Origin: Gyrodactylus bullatarudis
Lineage: Eukaryota; Platyhelminthes; Monogenea; Gyrodactylidea; Gyrodactylidae
Assembly: GCA_012064415.1 (NCBI GenBank)
Contig: SSNU01000221.1
Span: 36,876-100,875, forward strand
DNA: 64,000 bases
Direction of reading: 5' to 3'
Numbering within the stretch: the first letter of the stretch is position 1; each line of letters starts with the position of its first letter. The position numbers and the translations under genes are program-made. Below are positions 47,011 to 59,229 of the stretch, piece after piece. The notes below the pieces were generated by a model. It was not told the DNA's origin, searched no databases, and saw only the letters and a list, made by a program, of their open reading frames with translations.

Positions 47011-48470
47011 TAAATCTTATTAATTTGAAAGTGGCAGATCCTTATTGTGATTCTACTAAAAAAATTTAATCACTCTCTAAGTTTGAGATCAGCAAAAAAT
47101 CAGATCAAAAAACGCAAATTTGCCGCTACTTCAAGAAAAATGCAAAAAGAATTAGAAAGCTATCTTGATTGGTTTAAAAACGGCATCGAAAGGGTTTTAA
47201 TTTTTCTTAGGAGTAAGTTTCTAAAAATTCTTGATTCGATTTCTTGGTAAATAAATTGAGAATTAAAAGAAAATCCCAAATTTCTATCTATATCTGTATT
47301 AGCTTAACGTAAATTTGCCACAATGCGCTATCGTTCAAGATTTTTAGGATAATCTTAATTCGAGAACGTTAATCTTAAAAACTTGAGTAAATTCAGACTG
47401 GGGATGTAAAATTTCCGTAAGAGTTTTAATTAACGAAACGGTATTAGCGTAATAATTTTCTTTTTCACTTGAAGAAAGGAATATCATCAAAGGAATATTT
47501 TGGCTACTTTTCCACAGTTTTTTTCTCTACATCACCCCATCCACATGGTGTTATTTCCCCTAAATTAATGAGAAATTTGTTGGGAATATCTTGCTCTCTC
47601 CTCATTAAATTGTCGTCATTGTGAGGTCATGTGAAACGAGATGATCAAAAGGTGCATAAATGATCTTCTTAACAAAATTCTCTCTAAAAAGACATTCAAA
47701 TGAACAAAAAACAAGAAGGGAAGAGAAACTGAATGGAGAAAAATACCTTGCCATCTTTCTGGGTGTGTGTGTATGAAAGGGGGAGAATTTTATTTTTCTA
47801 TGTTGAATGAATTTTTTGACATCTGTTAAAATTTATTCAACAAGAAGGAATTTCTTCTAATCAGAGGAAAAAATTGTCTCTAACAAGTCTGAAGTCTCTC
47901 TTATGAGAATTGAAAATAAAGTGGAAAATTTTATGGAACTGAAAAGATTATGAAAAATTATCTCTGATGATAAGAAAAAAACTCACAAGACTCAACTAAA
48001 CATATGATAAAAAGTATTTGTATTTTATTCTAACAAAATTGAAATAAATCTCCTACATATTCTGTCAGAACATGGTACAGAAGTTTTCACCAAATCAAGG
48101 TGTTCGATCTTATGCAAAAAAGTAAGTAGATTCAGGTTTGAAGAGAGTAAGCTTAAAAATTTCTTTCAAAAGACTGAATTATTTAGTTAAATAACGGATT
48201 TCGTGGAATATAAACTTGATATGGCATACTCGTATAGAGTTTATACTTTTTTTTGAAAAATTAATCTACCAACTTTGGTCTTTGGAGAGGTAATTTTCCA
48301 TAATTTATCAACTCTAAGACTATTTTTAAAGATACTCAACTTATGACTTTCGTTTAGAAAATGCTACATTCTTTCGAATAGTACCAAATTTGACTCTGAA
48401 ATGTCTTACGAACAAGTCAAAATGGATTCATTTAGGCCCCGTTTATGAAAATTGTGCTGTTTTGGTTTTT
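47011..48470. other. Intergenic, nothing recognised
   Basis: AT-rich; a 67-codon frame at 47047-47250 has no recognisable content. Confidence 0.35.
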
Positions 48471-48472
48471 TT

Positions 48473-49070
48473 GGAAAATTTTGGAGACATTTTAAAATTC
48501 GAAATGGCGCGATTTTTAAATTTTTTTAAACTTTGAGTTGAAAATTTTTGTTGATTGGTCTGAGAGGAATCAAACGTTATTTTTCAGAATCATCATTGGA
48601 CAAAGAAAACAATTACTCTCATTCATTTTTTTGATAAAACGCACCATTTACGTGCGAAAGTCTACTTTCTATTTTTCGATCATTTTTACTGCTTGGAAAT
48701 TGATTAACTAGGGTGATCTAAGATCATTCCAAAATGACAGGTTTTTTCAATAAAATGAATACGAGTAATTATTTTCTTTGTCTAATGATGATCCTGAAAA
48801 ATAACGTTTGATTCCTCTCAGACCTTGAAATCAACAAAAATTTTCAACTCAAAGTTTAAAAAAAATGAAAAAATCGCGCCATTTCGAATTTTAAAATGTC
48901 TCTAAAAATTTTCCAAAAAAAAATATTTTCAAATTTTTTTTTCTAAAATCAGTAAAAGTGTACATTTTGAATCAATTACCAAAAAATCTTTCAAAAATTT
49001 CGATACCTTGATGAAAAAATGAGATTTTTGTAAAAATCATGAATTCCCAAATTCATCGAGAATAGCTTTA
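48473..49070 (+). mobile_element. Foldback element family A, best copy
   Basis: Inverted arms of about 155 nt, 48473-48626 and 48757-48914, roughly 90% identical (GCGCGATTTTT..., AAACTTTGAGTTGAAAATTTTTGTTGATT, AACGTTATTTTTCAG, TCATCATT-GACAAAGAAAA). The loop is about 130 nt. An end segment runs to 49070 (TACCTTGATGAAAAAATGAGATTTTTG, AAATTCATCGAGAATAGCTTTAC). Non-coding; probably a non-autonomous DNA transposon. Confidence 0.82.
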
Positions 49071-49574
49071 CTTAAACCGACAACATTTTATCGTTTAACA
49101 CATTTTCAACTGCCTAATCTAACTTTTGTCCAGCTAAATGTATTTTTTTGCAAAGCCACTTCTACCTTGCTTCATCATCAAGGGAATATTTGCTCACGTA
49201 ATGAGAGAACAAAGTATTTTTTTAAAATCATTCGTATGGAAATTGTCATTTTTAAGCGAACATTAAAAGTACACACATTTAAGTTTTTTTCATCTAAGGA
49301 ATCTTTTTAATCAAAATTTCCTCATCTATCTATTCTTTCCTAGGATTAATTTGTCTACATTGCAATCATTTAGAAAAATCAGACTAAAATTAGTGTCACT
49401 ATTTGGTTCTAATAAGATAGCTAGCTTTATTGAAAAAATTGAGAGTTTAAATTGGAATTTTCAGGTCCTTAATCACATTACAAATGTCTCATGTATTGAA
49501 AAATGTAGCGTAACATTATCAAGAGGCTTCGAGGTATTTAGATTGCATAAGCTTAAATTTTCATGAAAATACTA

Positions 49575-49835
49575 TGAGATGAATAGTGCAGTACCTATAC
49601 TTACAAAGGTTACTAGAAATATTTCGTTCAAAAGAGGACGAAACGCGCGTAAATGTCTACCATATTACTTAGATTATTTCTAAATGCTTTGTGAGTTTCT
49701 TTCGTATCAGTCTCGGTGGGATCCATTAGTAAGCTGTAATATTCAGTGACATGGGCTAATCAATAATTACCAAATAAGACGTTCTTGTGGGAAATATTAC
49801 CTAAGCACTTAGAACGAAATAATTCTAGAATACTG
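49575..49835 (+). mobile_element. Hammerhead-like element, copy 2
   Basis: GAGGACGAAACGCGCGTAAATGTCTACCA at 49633 on: GAAA 49640-49643, GTC 49655-49657. The following 170 nt match 43625-43790 (GATTATTTCT-AATGCTTTG-GAGTTTCTTTCGT). The CUGANGA position is eroded (CTAGAAA at 49613-49619). Right flank 49739-49805 is the reverse complement of the left flank of copy 1. Confidence 0.5.
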
Positions 49836-51810
49836 TTAGAGTCTATCTTGAAAATGCTTCTCCATTCCAAGATTATGTAAATTCAAATTCTCATAAAATA
49901 AGTTTTTGACTTTATTAATCTTGTTTATTTTAGTTCATCATACGAGTACTCTCGTGAGCTGTTCTCTTGTGGTCAAAAATAATGGATTATGATAGACATG
50001 TCGGACAAAATTATTAATTAATGATTACACTTTTCAAATCGGACCTGTTTAAGAAATTAGCAGCTGAATTTAAATATAACCTCGTGAGTTGATAACCTAT
50101 GCCCGATATAAAGGCCTTATTTGTGGGAAAACATCCTGGCATCATTTTATTGAAACTCTCATGACATGATCGGTGATCCAGATCAAAACCAGAGTTGAAC
50201 AACATCTAAACGAAAAGAAATAAATAAAAATAGTTGTTACATACTGCAATTTGAGGGAATGAATACATTTCTCATCCTTCAACGCCTTTCTCATTGCCTT
50301 TCTAATTTGTACTTTTTGAGTAATACGAAAACTGAGTGCTCATAATGTACAAAAACATTGTACATACTTTCTCAATGTAGTATGGATTGTCCACCCCAAA
50401 ATTATTTATTCTAAACAAAAGAAGATGATCGTTATTTTCTCCCATTCTTAAAGTACATATTCTACATAGAGGAATATGAGATAGCCTTTAGGATTTGTTA
50501 AGACAAGATATTATTGTTGCATATTCTTATTCCAATTAAGAGGGAATAATAAAATGAAACTTTTTTTCTGTCTAATAATTATCCTTCCAGAATGATGTAT
50601 ATTTTTTCGATAATTATTCTCTTGAAAAAGAAAATTTCAAATTAATACTTTTTGTAACGATCGTTCATATATATACTCATGATATCGGCTTATCTATAGA
50701 ACATTTGGGCTTTGTAACATCGATGAAGCGAAAAAGAATCCCTTGCGGTGAGTTTTCATGTCATCGATAATAAAAAGACCAACCAAAGATTCAAGGTAAA
50801 CTTAGAGAGAAATAAGAGGGGGCAACTGTTCTCTAATTTAACCATGATATCTAATGAAGGTTTACTCTATAGTTTTTAATATGAGATGGAAAAATTTTTA
50901 AATTTTCATTTTTACTCTGGTTAATTTCCTTTGCCTGAATCTTTCTTTTAAATGCATAATAATTTTCTCTAGAAGAGAGGAAAATTTATTTCAAATTTCA
51001 TAATGAAATAAAAGAAATTTTTGCCAAAATACTCGCGCATTTAGAAAATAATTTAAACTTTTAAATTTTCATCTTCATGTTTTAAACAGGACTGATAGAT
51101 TTAGCTGAATAGCTAATATGAAATTAGTAGTGTTCTAAACCCTTTGTACCCATACAGCTAGAGCCAGGAGGAACATAGAAAATTTTAAATCTTACTGGAA
51201 TTCCATTGGATTGTTTTTTGTTAACCAATCAGAGTACTGGAATTTTATAATTTTAATTGGTTATACAATTTTTTGTAGGAAAGCTTCAATGGGTCCAGAG
51301 TCAGGTCAAATTGAAAATTTAAAAGATATCTTTTTGTATCATTCAGCCAGTATTTTTCAAACGAATTTTCAAATTATTCTGCTCATGAATTATGGAAAGT
51401 TTAGAAATTTTAAAGAGGGTGCTAAAATCATATGGGTAGCAAATTCTGACTGCTGAAAAATACAAACATTGATTACATGGGATAATTTACTATAAAAGTG
51501 GGACACTTGTCCTGTAAAAGAGAAATACAATGCTTTATTCATTTCATCAGCTATGGACTAAAACAAATGCATAGGAATGCATCTATTCATTATGATTTCT
51601 TTTAATAGTCCAAGTAGCGTATCCAAGCTGTAAGGATGGATAGAATGAAAGAAATCTATCAAATCAGATGCATGAAGAAGATTCAAGCACACGTTCTAGG
51701 AGAGACATTTCAACAACTTTGTCTGAAACAAGAAACATTTTTGAATCAAAAATATCAAACTTTAATATTAGAAAAGGCCAAATTCTAATTGCTAATTCTT
51801 TTTTGCAGTC
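49836..51810. other. Intergenic, nothing recognised
   Basis: AT-rich. A small palindrome ATGTACA...TGTACAT is near 50346-50367. Frames of 60-80 codons here have no recognisable content. Confidence 0.35.
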
Positions 51811-52060
51811 TAAAGCTATTCTCGATGAATATGGGAATTTATGGTTTTTACAAAAATCTCATTCTTTCTTCAAAGTCTCAAATTTTCTAAAGACTTTTTG
51901 GAAATCGATTCAAAAAGGCACACTTTTCCTGATTTAAAATTTTGACTTCGATTTCAAGGTGTGAGACAAAGAAACCAATTATCACAATTCAATTTTTGAA
52001 AGAACCGTCATTTTGAACTGATCTGAAAATGGGAAGTAGACTTTATTAGAAAGGAAATTT
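51811..52060 (+). mobile_element. Foldback element family A, partial copy
   Basis: Starts with the family end (TAAAGCTATTCTCGATGAAT, GGTTTTTACAAAAATCTCAT). Later it has CGTCATTTTGAACTGATCTG and GGGAAGTAGACTTT, the complement of the loop block of the 34.7 and 48.7 kb copies. Confidence 0.65.
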
Positions 52061-53430
52061 ATAAGGCTACAGAAATATGTATTATTCATAAAGCTAGCTT
52101 TTCACTGAAGCTAACCAAAGTTATCTAAAGAAGGGTGGTTTTTGAAAAATGTCGTCAAATATATCACAAAAACAATAGGTGTAGATTTCAATTATTCAAT
52201 CGCCTGCTCGATATGTCTCATGGCTTAGAGCCAAAAAAGACCAATTTTAATATCTATTATCTTTTGAATGATAAGTTGGCTCTCGAAAAGGAATTCAGAT
52301 TCGGAATAAGTGTAAGTGAGGTTAAAAATTTTTTTGTTTCTGCGATTAAAAAATTAATTTGGGACATGAAGGGTTAACTTCTTATTAGATTTCGATTCAC
52401 TTTTTTGGTGTTCTAACAAGTTCTCTGAATATGATATGAAAAAGTGTTATCGAAACCAATATATTCACTCTGGAGGAAGAATGAAAAACATTTTAAAAGT
52501 CCACAATCATAGCCAGATTATCTATGTGTGTACGCACTGGGTAATGTATATCTATTGTTTGTATTTGGTAGTTAAGAGTAGATTGATAATGATGATGAAA
52601 GAGAGTTTTGAATGATCCGTTTATTGTTTCCTGAAATAAGCTTTTCTCTTTTCTTAGATATTATACTCTTCTTATTACTATATGTATAAAATGATCGTGA
52701 ATGAAGAGTGTTCTTTTTCCAATGGGTGTTTCGACAATGAAATGTAGAGAGAATTTGAACATGTAACAAGGAAGGATGAGCTATAAAAATTATGCTATCT
52801 GTGTTTATAATATAATTATGATTATTATTTATTCATGATGAACTTCTCTCTATAAATGAGATATAAAAATGAATAATATTTCTTCGAGAGTTATGCCACC
52901 CTGCAAGACCATATCAAACTACTAACAAGTACATAAACTTCCTCGATGTAATTTTTATATTACGCTTTTTATAAAAATTATGACACCTTTTGTATACAAC
53001 TATTAGTACAAAATCATTAAAATCATCATTTTCAACCTTCAGGTCTTACAGTTATATCTTACCTGAGTTGAATATGAATGGAGACAACTTTTCAAAAGAT
53101 CTGAGATGAGGTTGTTTACGTAGTGTCAAGCTATTTGTATGAAGTTGAAAACTTGGGAAAGATCTTGATAAGAAATACAAAAAAAGCTAAATTAGACAGA
53201 CAGAATTAGATAGAGATTTTAGGAAAGTGAGAAAGCCTACTTGGTTATGAAGATAAAACATTAAAATACGTTTTTAATTTGAAAATTTTCATAAATCTCA
53301 TTACAGAAGCATAAAATCACATTTTGTGGCAAAATTTGGCGAGATAATCTTAAAATATTTGAAGATTAAATTTACCATATCGATGGACGATTTTAGTAAT
53401 TCTGTAAAAATTCTTCAGACAGTTTTAGTA
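52061..53430. other. Intergenic, nothing recognised
   Basis: AT-rich; an 80-codon frame at 52135-52377 has no recognisable content. Confidence 0.35.
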
Positions 53431-53439
53431 ATGGCATTA

Positions 53440-53870
53440 GAAGAAGACTTGACAATCTCATCGATCAACATTACAATAATATACAATTGAAAATTGTATT
53501 CAAAACACACAGACTGTTTAGTTTGATTCATAAAGATTTACTCAAGCCGAAAGAGAAGACTCTGCTAATCTATAAATTCCAATGTGACCTTGATGCTTAC
53601 ATAGGTAGAACAATTAGGAAGCTGTCTTCAAGATCAAATAATCATCTAAATAAAGATACTTCAGTGACTACTGCATATCAAACAAGAGAAACATGCTACT
53701 TCAGTTTCGAATTTTTCCATTTTGTACAAAATCCCGGGTGATGACAGCATAGATGTATGGGTCAAAGAGAAATTCTTTATTAATCTATACAAACCCAATC
53801 TATGTGTTCAAAAAAAGATTGGTATAACCTTTAACTCCTCTGGTCTATGTGAGCTTTTTCACTTTTATCT
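53440..53870 (+). pseudogene. Penelope-like element GIY-YIG endonuclease fragment
   Basis: The frame 53487-53741 reads LKIVFKTHRLFSLIHKDLLK, then LLIYKFQCDLDAYIGRTIRKLSSR. This is the linker and start of the GIY-YIG nuclease at the C-terminus of Penelope-like retroelements, with the YIG half intact (AYIGRT). After the TGA at 53739-53741 another frame continues with INLYKPNLCVQKK, typical of the same protein's end. The reverse transcriptase is absent, so this is a 5'-truncated, frame-broken copy. Confidence 0.75.
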
Positions 53871-56754
53871 CCATTGTTGATATTTATTGGAGAATTTTGG
53901 TGTTTTTTCAGCATACATATTATTCTAATTTTAAATATCTCCTTCTAATATATTTCCAAATAATTCTGTAAAATATTGTTGAGATAAATTCTGATTTTAG
54001 AAAGTTTGGGATTTCACTAACACATTTGCTAACTTTTCTCCCGAGTTTGAAGACAATAAACTTGATAATAACAGCAAAGATATCCTAAAACCATATTTAT
54101 TTATTACATTTTAATGAAACTCCTCTTCAAAACTTGTACTGTAATTTAAGATAGCTAGATAGAAGAGACATTGGATTCTTGTATGGTTATAGTTGGGAAG
54201 CGTATTCTTCTTCTCCGATAACCCTTTACCATGTCTGACTTTAAAAAATAAAATAAAGCAGATAAATTCACTAGAGAATATGAGAGATAACAATTGTAAT
54301 AACAAAGACAAAATATATCGTCTAAATATTCCAACACACAAAACCTTACTTACATACCAAAATAGATAAATAACAAACTTGGAATAGTAGATAGATTACT
54401 AAATTACTGCCTGTTAAGGCTATTGAAAAATACACATAAAATACAGAAAAAATATTTTATAGAGTAAATAAAATTCAACTATGAAGTAATAAGCCTCGGT
54501 GGTGTTTATCTCGATCATATCGAATCATGTTGAGTGAATTGTCCGATCAATGATTTATATAAATATCAATTTCATTGTTTTTAGACATTAAACCTACTAG
54601 CTAAGTGTGGTCACTGGTTATTACTATATCCTCAATCAATTTCAGGGGTTTCATTATATGAAAAACATTCATGAGAACATGTCTGGAAATGGGAAGATCA
54701 AGAACTAAAAATTAAAAAAAATATTTTGCGACTTTTTATCGAGAAAAAAAGTTCTTTTAAATCTGTGCTCAGAATTTTCCTATCTGACAAGCTCTAATTT
54801 AATTTGAAACATCCATCAGTCTTTCAACCAAACCTTACATGTTTCTCGTTCTCTTGGGTCCCATATAATGTCAAGTCATGCAAACATTTTGGCTTATCAC
54901 GAGCTTGAATTGACAAGAAATCCAGGAATTATTTTCTCTAAGCTCATTAGCTACGAGTTCAAACGTACTATCACCGAAAAAGCACCATAGACTTACTGAA
55001 GAGAAGGAGGTACCTATTTAGTAGTAGAAAAGTACATTTTGCCCTTTTAATTAAAATTTCTGCCCGATTTCGGAAGCTCTAGTGATGACGTAGGGAAAAT
55101 TTGAAAAATATTGGATTTTTGATATGATATAATAGCGATACATGCAAATCTTATTTTCGTACCGACTTTTTAAAGACGGCTTTGAATTCTAAGCATGAAT
55201 TTTCGGAAATCCTGAATTTTTCAAATCGACGGTCTATTCTCAGTGATCTCTTACTACCCTTAAAACCTGATAATCTTGGACATTAAAGGAGTTTTCAACC
55301 TTTTTTACATGAAAAATAGTGATATCATCATGATATTTGTTTTTCTGTGATATGCCAAACATCATCAGTACCAAATTCTATTCAGAATAGTAAGCAATCT
55401 CACGATTATTAAAATTAACTATTGAAATTAACTTAATACGGACTACTTATAAGGAGTTTATGTAATATTTATTGGGTAAATCAACGAAAATATGTTAAAA
55501 TAATTCCCACAAATTGAATTATTTTTGAGGCTTTATATCAGATTAATCAAATAAGAAAAAATGTACCAATTTATAGTGTAGCAAGTTACCAAAACCAAGA
55601 CGATGACAAGTAGGCAATGAATTATTCAAAATTCATTTGTCTCTTAATCATATAACCACTAGTAGGATTCTATAAATCCTTTCTAAACTTTTCTATTTCA
55701 TTCCTGCATTCCTATTTAATTTGATTTGGAATTCTATAGATTGACACAAAACGTTATTTCCATGGATAATAAGATCTAGGGGAATTATTACTTGTATTAT
55801 AAATTCAGAGATTGTATTTCTGTTCACAAGATGAGAAACAAACCAATAAAACAATAACAGCATTAATTATAGCTTCAATAAATAGCAAAAGCATTGTTTT
55901 TGGGTTTGTGTGTAATCTGGATGAGAAAAGAAAAAAATAGAAAAGAAAACCCAGGAAGGGAAATGTAGGTTTTATCTCGATTAGACTATAGAATTAATTC
56001 GATAAAGACTGAATGCTGAAACCCTAAATATACACACTGAATATAAACCAAATTAATTAAACTCAACAAAAAAAGGATGCATTCGTTCCTTTTGGCCTCA
56101 GGGAAATGAGGAACATGTAGAGATTTCTTGGTCAGGGGTTAAATGAGGAAAACCATCTTGTGCTACCTGTTTCACTTCACGAGGGGAAATGTAGCTAAAA
56201 ATTATTATTATTTCACTCTATATGATCTATCAATCAAGAAAGCAAGGACCTAACCCAAGCAAATGTGTATTATTTATCTTTCTTATTAAAAATTATATGT
56301 ATGTAGAAATATGAGGAAAAGAGAGAATCTTTTCGTATTACATTCTTAAAATTAAATATATTTTTTTTGCTACCTGACTAACTCCTTATTTGGAGTCTGA
56401 ATCATTTCAAAAATGTAACTCTGTATGCATTGTCCATTCGTATATTTCTTCAAGGGAATTTTGCCTGAATTTCTTATCAATTTACATCTTTCGCTTTTAT
56501 TTTTCAATAATGAGGCAAATGTATCTCTTCAATATTACAGAACGATGCTTTTTATTGCCATCACTTTTTTGAAATTTATTTTCCACTACTTTAATTTCTC
56601 ATTTATTTGTAATCTTTGTGAGAAAGTCACAGGTTTCTCGATCCCCATATCAACTTTCAACAGAGATTTCTTTGAAATTTATATTAGTGTGTGTCATTTT
56701 TAGCAGGAATATTATAAGAACGTATAGGCCAAATACTTTTACTAATAAATGAAA
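53871..56754. other. Intergenic, nothing recognised
   Basis: AT-rich with no repeat family or gene I can place. Confidence 0.35.
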
Positions 56755-56976
56755 ATTGTCTATAACGTTGTTCGCTTGCTGCCTGACTATGTTGTCTTCT
56801 GGCTTGTATTGGTCTGTCTGTAGAAAGAGAAGAAAAGGGCAAGGATTATAAAAATTATAGTGATTGTTACAATAATCAGAATTATTAGAGTAATAACTCT
56901 GATAATATAATTCATCACTTTTAGGAAAACTAAAATAAAGATTAGAATAAAAAACATTTAGATTACCCTGATAAAA
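56755..56976 (-). repeat. Tyr/Asn repeat, inverted arm, copy 2
   Basis: Reverse complement of 57187-57428 around a 210-bp spacer (positions sum to 114163 at the inner edge). Lacks about 20 bases (TCTTTAAGAAATACTACACC) present in the other arm, so its frame is broken after NFYNPC. Confidence 0.9.
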
Positions 56977-57141
56977 ACAGTTAGGACTCACACAATATTT
57001 CGAATACATGTCGTATTCTTCTTCTGGCGTGAGATTTTTCAAAAAACTTAAGATACTATAGATTCCAAAATCATATTTTTATACTTATTTCTCATGTTTC
57101 CTAGACTTTTTACGTTATTAAAATCTATAATATGATCTGGA

Positions 57142-57525
57142 TTGTCAGCCCAGTGTTTAGCTAGTGCTGATTTGTCTACCTGTACCTTTTATCAGGGTAA
57201 TCTAAATGTTTTTTATTCTAATCTTTATTTTAATTTTCCTAAAAGTGATGAATTATATTATCAGAGTTATTACTCTAATAATTCTGATTATTGTAACAAT
57301 CACTATAATTTTTATAATCCTTGCTCTTTAAGAAATACTACACCCTTTTCTTCTCTTTCTACAGACAGACCAATACAAGCCAGAAGACAACATAGTCAGG
57401 CAGCAAGCGAACAACTTTATAGACAATCTATGCCGAACAGCTCCCTGAAGAACTACTTGGTTCAAAATTATGATAATAAAGGAAAAATTAAATCATCGAA
57501 ATTTAGACATTTGGGCTTAAAATAA
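57142..57525 (+). CDS. Tyr/Asn-rich peptide of three-copy repeat, copy 3
   Basis: Frame with NLNVFYSNLYFNFPKSDELY, YYSNNSDYCNNHYNFYN, STDRPIQARRQHSQ and SLKNYLVQNY. The arm shared with copy 2 is 57187-57428. The in-frame TTCTCTTTCTACAG before the ACAGACC codons resembles a 3' splice site, so a spliced origin is possible. Family unknown. Confidence 0.4.
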   Translation: MSAQCLASADLSTCTFYQGNLNVFYSNLYFNFPKSDELYYQSYYSNNSDYCNNHYNFYNPCSLRNTTPFSSLSTDRPIQARRQHSQAASEQLYRQSMPNSSLKNYLVQNYDNKGKIKSSKFRHLGLK

Positions 57526-57822
57526 CTCTCAATGAGAATCGGTTTTCTTTGATCTGATTAATTCCTCAACGATTACTCAGCATGTTGAGTTAGCCCTTGG
57601 ATTAGAAATTCAAAGAATCGAAAATTTCTTAGTTCAGTTGTAGAAAGGAAAATAAAATGAAATCTGAGGAGGGATATTAGAGCACCGCTCTTCTTCGAAA
57701 AACTAGTGAAATTCAATAATTAACTTACATTTAGAAATGTTCGAAACCTCAGCTAAAATCTTTGCTTGAAATACTCAAATCTAAAAGTCGGAAATTTCCT
57801 GAAAGCTAATTTCAAAATTTAA

Positions 57823-57897
57823 ACGGGCAGGGATTTGAACTTTCTACGTAATAATTAATAGAAATCTGGGCACTATACCAACCGTGCCAAGCCGGGA
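57823..57897 (-). repeat. tRNA-like SINE head
   Basis: On the minus strand an A-box-like TGGCACGGTTGG (57878-57889) and a B-box-like GTTCAAATCCC (57830-57840) stand at tRNA spacing, with a D-arm hairpin GGCAC/GTGCC. Acceptor and T stems do not pair, so it is not a working tRNA gene. Confidence 0.45.
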
Positions 57898-58053
57898 AAA
57901 GTTTTATTTCTTATTTTAGCAATATTTTTATCTTTTTAATCTGACTCGGAATCCACAGATATTTGAGCTTTTTAAAATATTTATTTAAGTTAATCTATAG
58001 GAACTGAACACTCATCTGCGAGTTGGAAAAATCCTTCAGAAGAAAAGTAGGTA

Positions 58054-58622
58054 GTGATAGTGTCTTATTTATTAAAGCCTAATTTGAGATACCGTAAAAA
58101 TGGAGAAAACGAAATAATAAAAAGGCTTAAAATACCCTTGAAGACCCAATGGGTTATTTCTATAACGTATTATTTTAGCAACTCATTATTATTCTATGAC
58201 TATGGAAATCAAGAGAAAGAGATTCTCATTACAACCCTAATTTTGTTCCTATGCCTAGGACAGAAGAATGATAGAATTTATCCACCTCTTGTAGAGAATG
58301 AAAGAATATTGCTCCCTCCTTTACATATCAAATTAGGAGTCTTTGCTTGAACTTTTTCGGTAATAATAGACACCCTAACGCAAGAGAGCTCGTTGAAAAA
58401 CTTTTGGAATCTTATTCTGAGCTAGGTTGTCTCATGAGTCTTAAGCTACATTTTCTTCGTTATCATTATGATTTCATTCATCAAGTTCCCCTTGGAACTA
58501 TTTCTGATGAGCAAGGTGAGAAAATTCACCAAACTCTGAAATTTATTGAAGAAAGATATTCACAAGATAACATGGATCATTGTCTGAGTGACTACTGTTG
58601 GCTCATAAAATACCCAGTATAA
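58054..58622 (+). pseudogene. Transposon-associated protein fragment with internal deletion
   Basis: Two overlapping frames (58054-58350 and 58347-58622). The first ends with RIYPPLVENERILLPPLHIKLG. The second has MSLKLHFLRYHYDF, ISDEQGEKIHQTLKFIEERY and LSDYCWLIKYP. From memory these match the middle and C-terminal parts of a widespread invertebrate element-borne protein with PPLHIKLGL and SDEHGERFHQ motifs; in intact members about 80 or more residues separate the two. Here they abut, so there is a deletion plus frameshift near 58347. Class not assigned. Confidence 0.6.
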
Positions 58623-59229
58623 GTGTCTAAATTTTTATTCAATATTTTTATATTTACAAAAGAGAGCATCATTTTTTGAAATTAATTCTAAAACCCAATA
58701 TATTCTACAAAAATCTAAAAGAAAATTTCCACCAATAAAAGTATTTTGTCTAATTCATGCTTTCATTCATCAATATGATTAAACCAATGAGAATTCAGAA
58801 ATGAAAATTGATAAAAATTCTGGCTTGGAAAAAGCTTAATAACCCCAAAACTACTATTTTACATTGGAATGCTTTTTAAAATTTCAAATTTTATTAAATC
58901 TACACGTCAAAAAAGAAGAAAAACACTCAAAAAATATTCAATTTTTTCTAACTTCACGCGCGTTTTAAAAAGCTTTGCGAGAGTGCTAAATTCGCGTATT
59001 ACCCATCAATCAACGCGAAATTTTACGCTCTTTTTAATGGAGATAAAATCAATTTCGGATTTCTATGTTTTTATACCAATAGTATCAATTAAGTTCATTG
59101 AGATACTCAAAATTAGCAATTTTTGGTTTTTTGGTCATAGTGGCCAGAATATTAACGCTAGCGAAATTCTGAAATCAACACAAAATTTTATTCCAGATAA
59201 GTTAAACTTGATCAAGATCTTATTAAATT
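58623..59229. other. Intergenic, nothing recognised
   Basis: Includes a 139-codon Phe/Lys/Ile-rich frame at 58869-59288 that looks like chance AT-rich reading and overlaps the MITE that follows. Confidence 0.35.
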
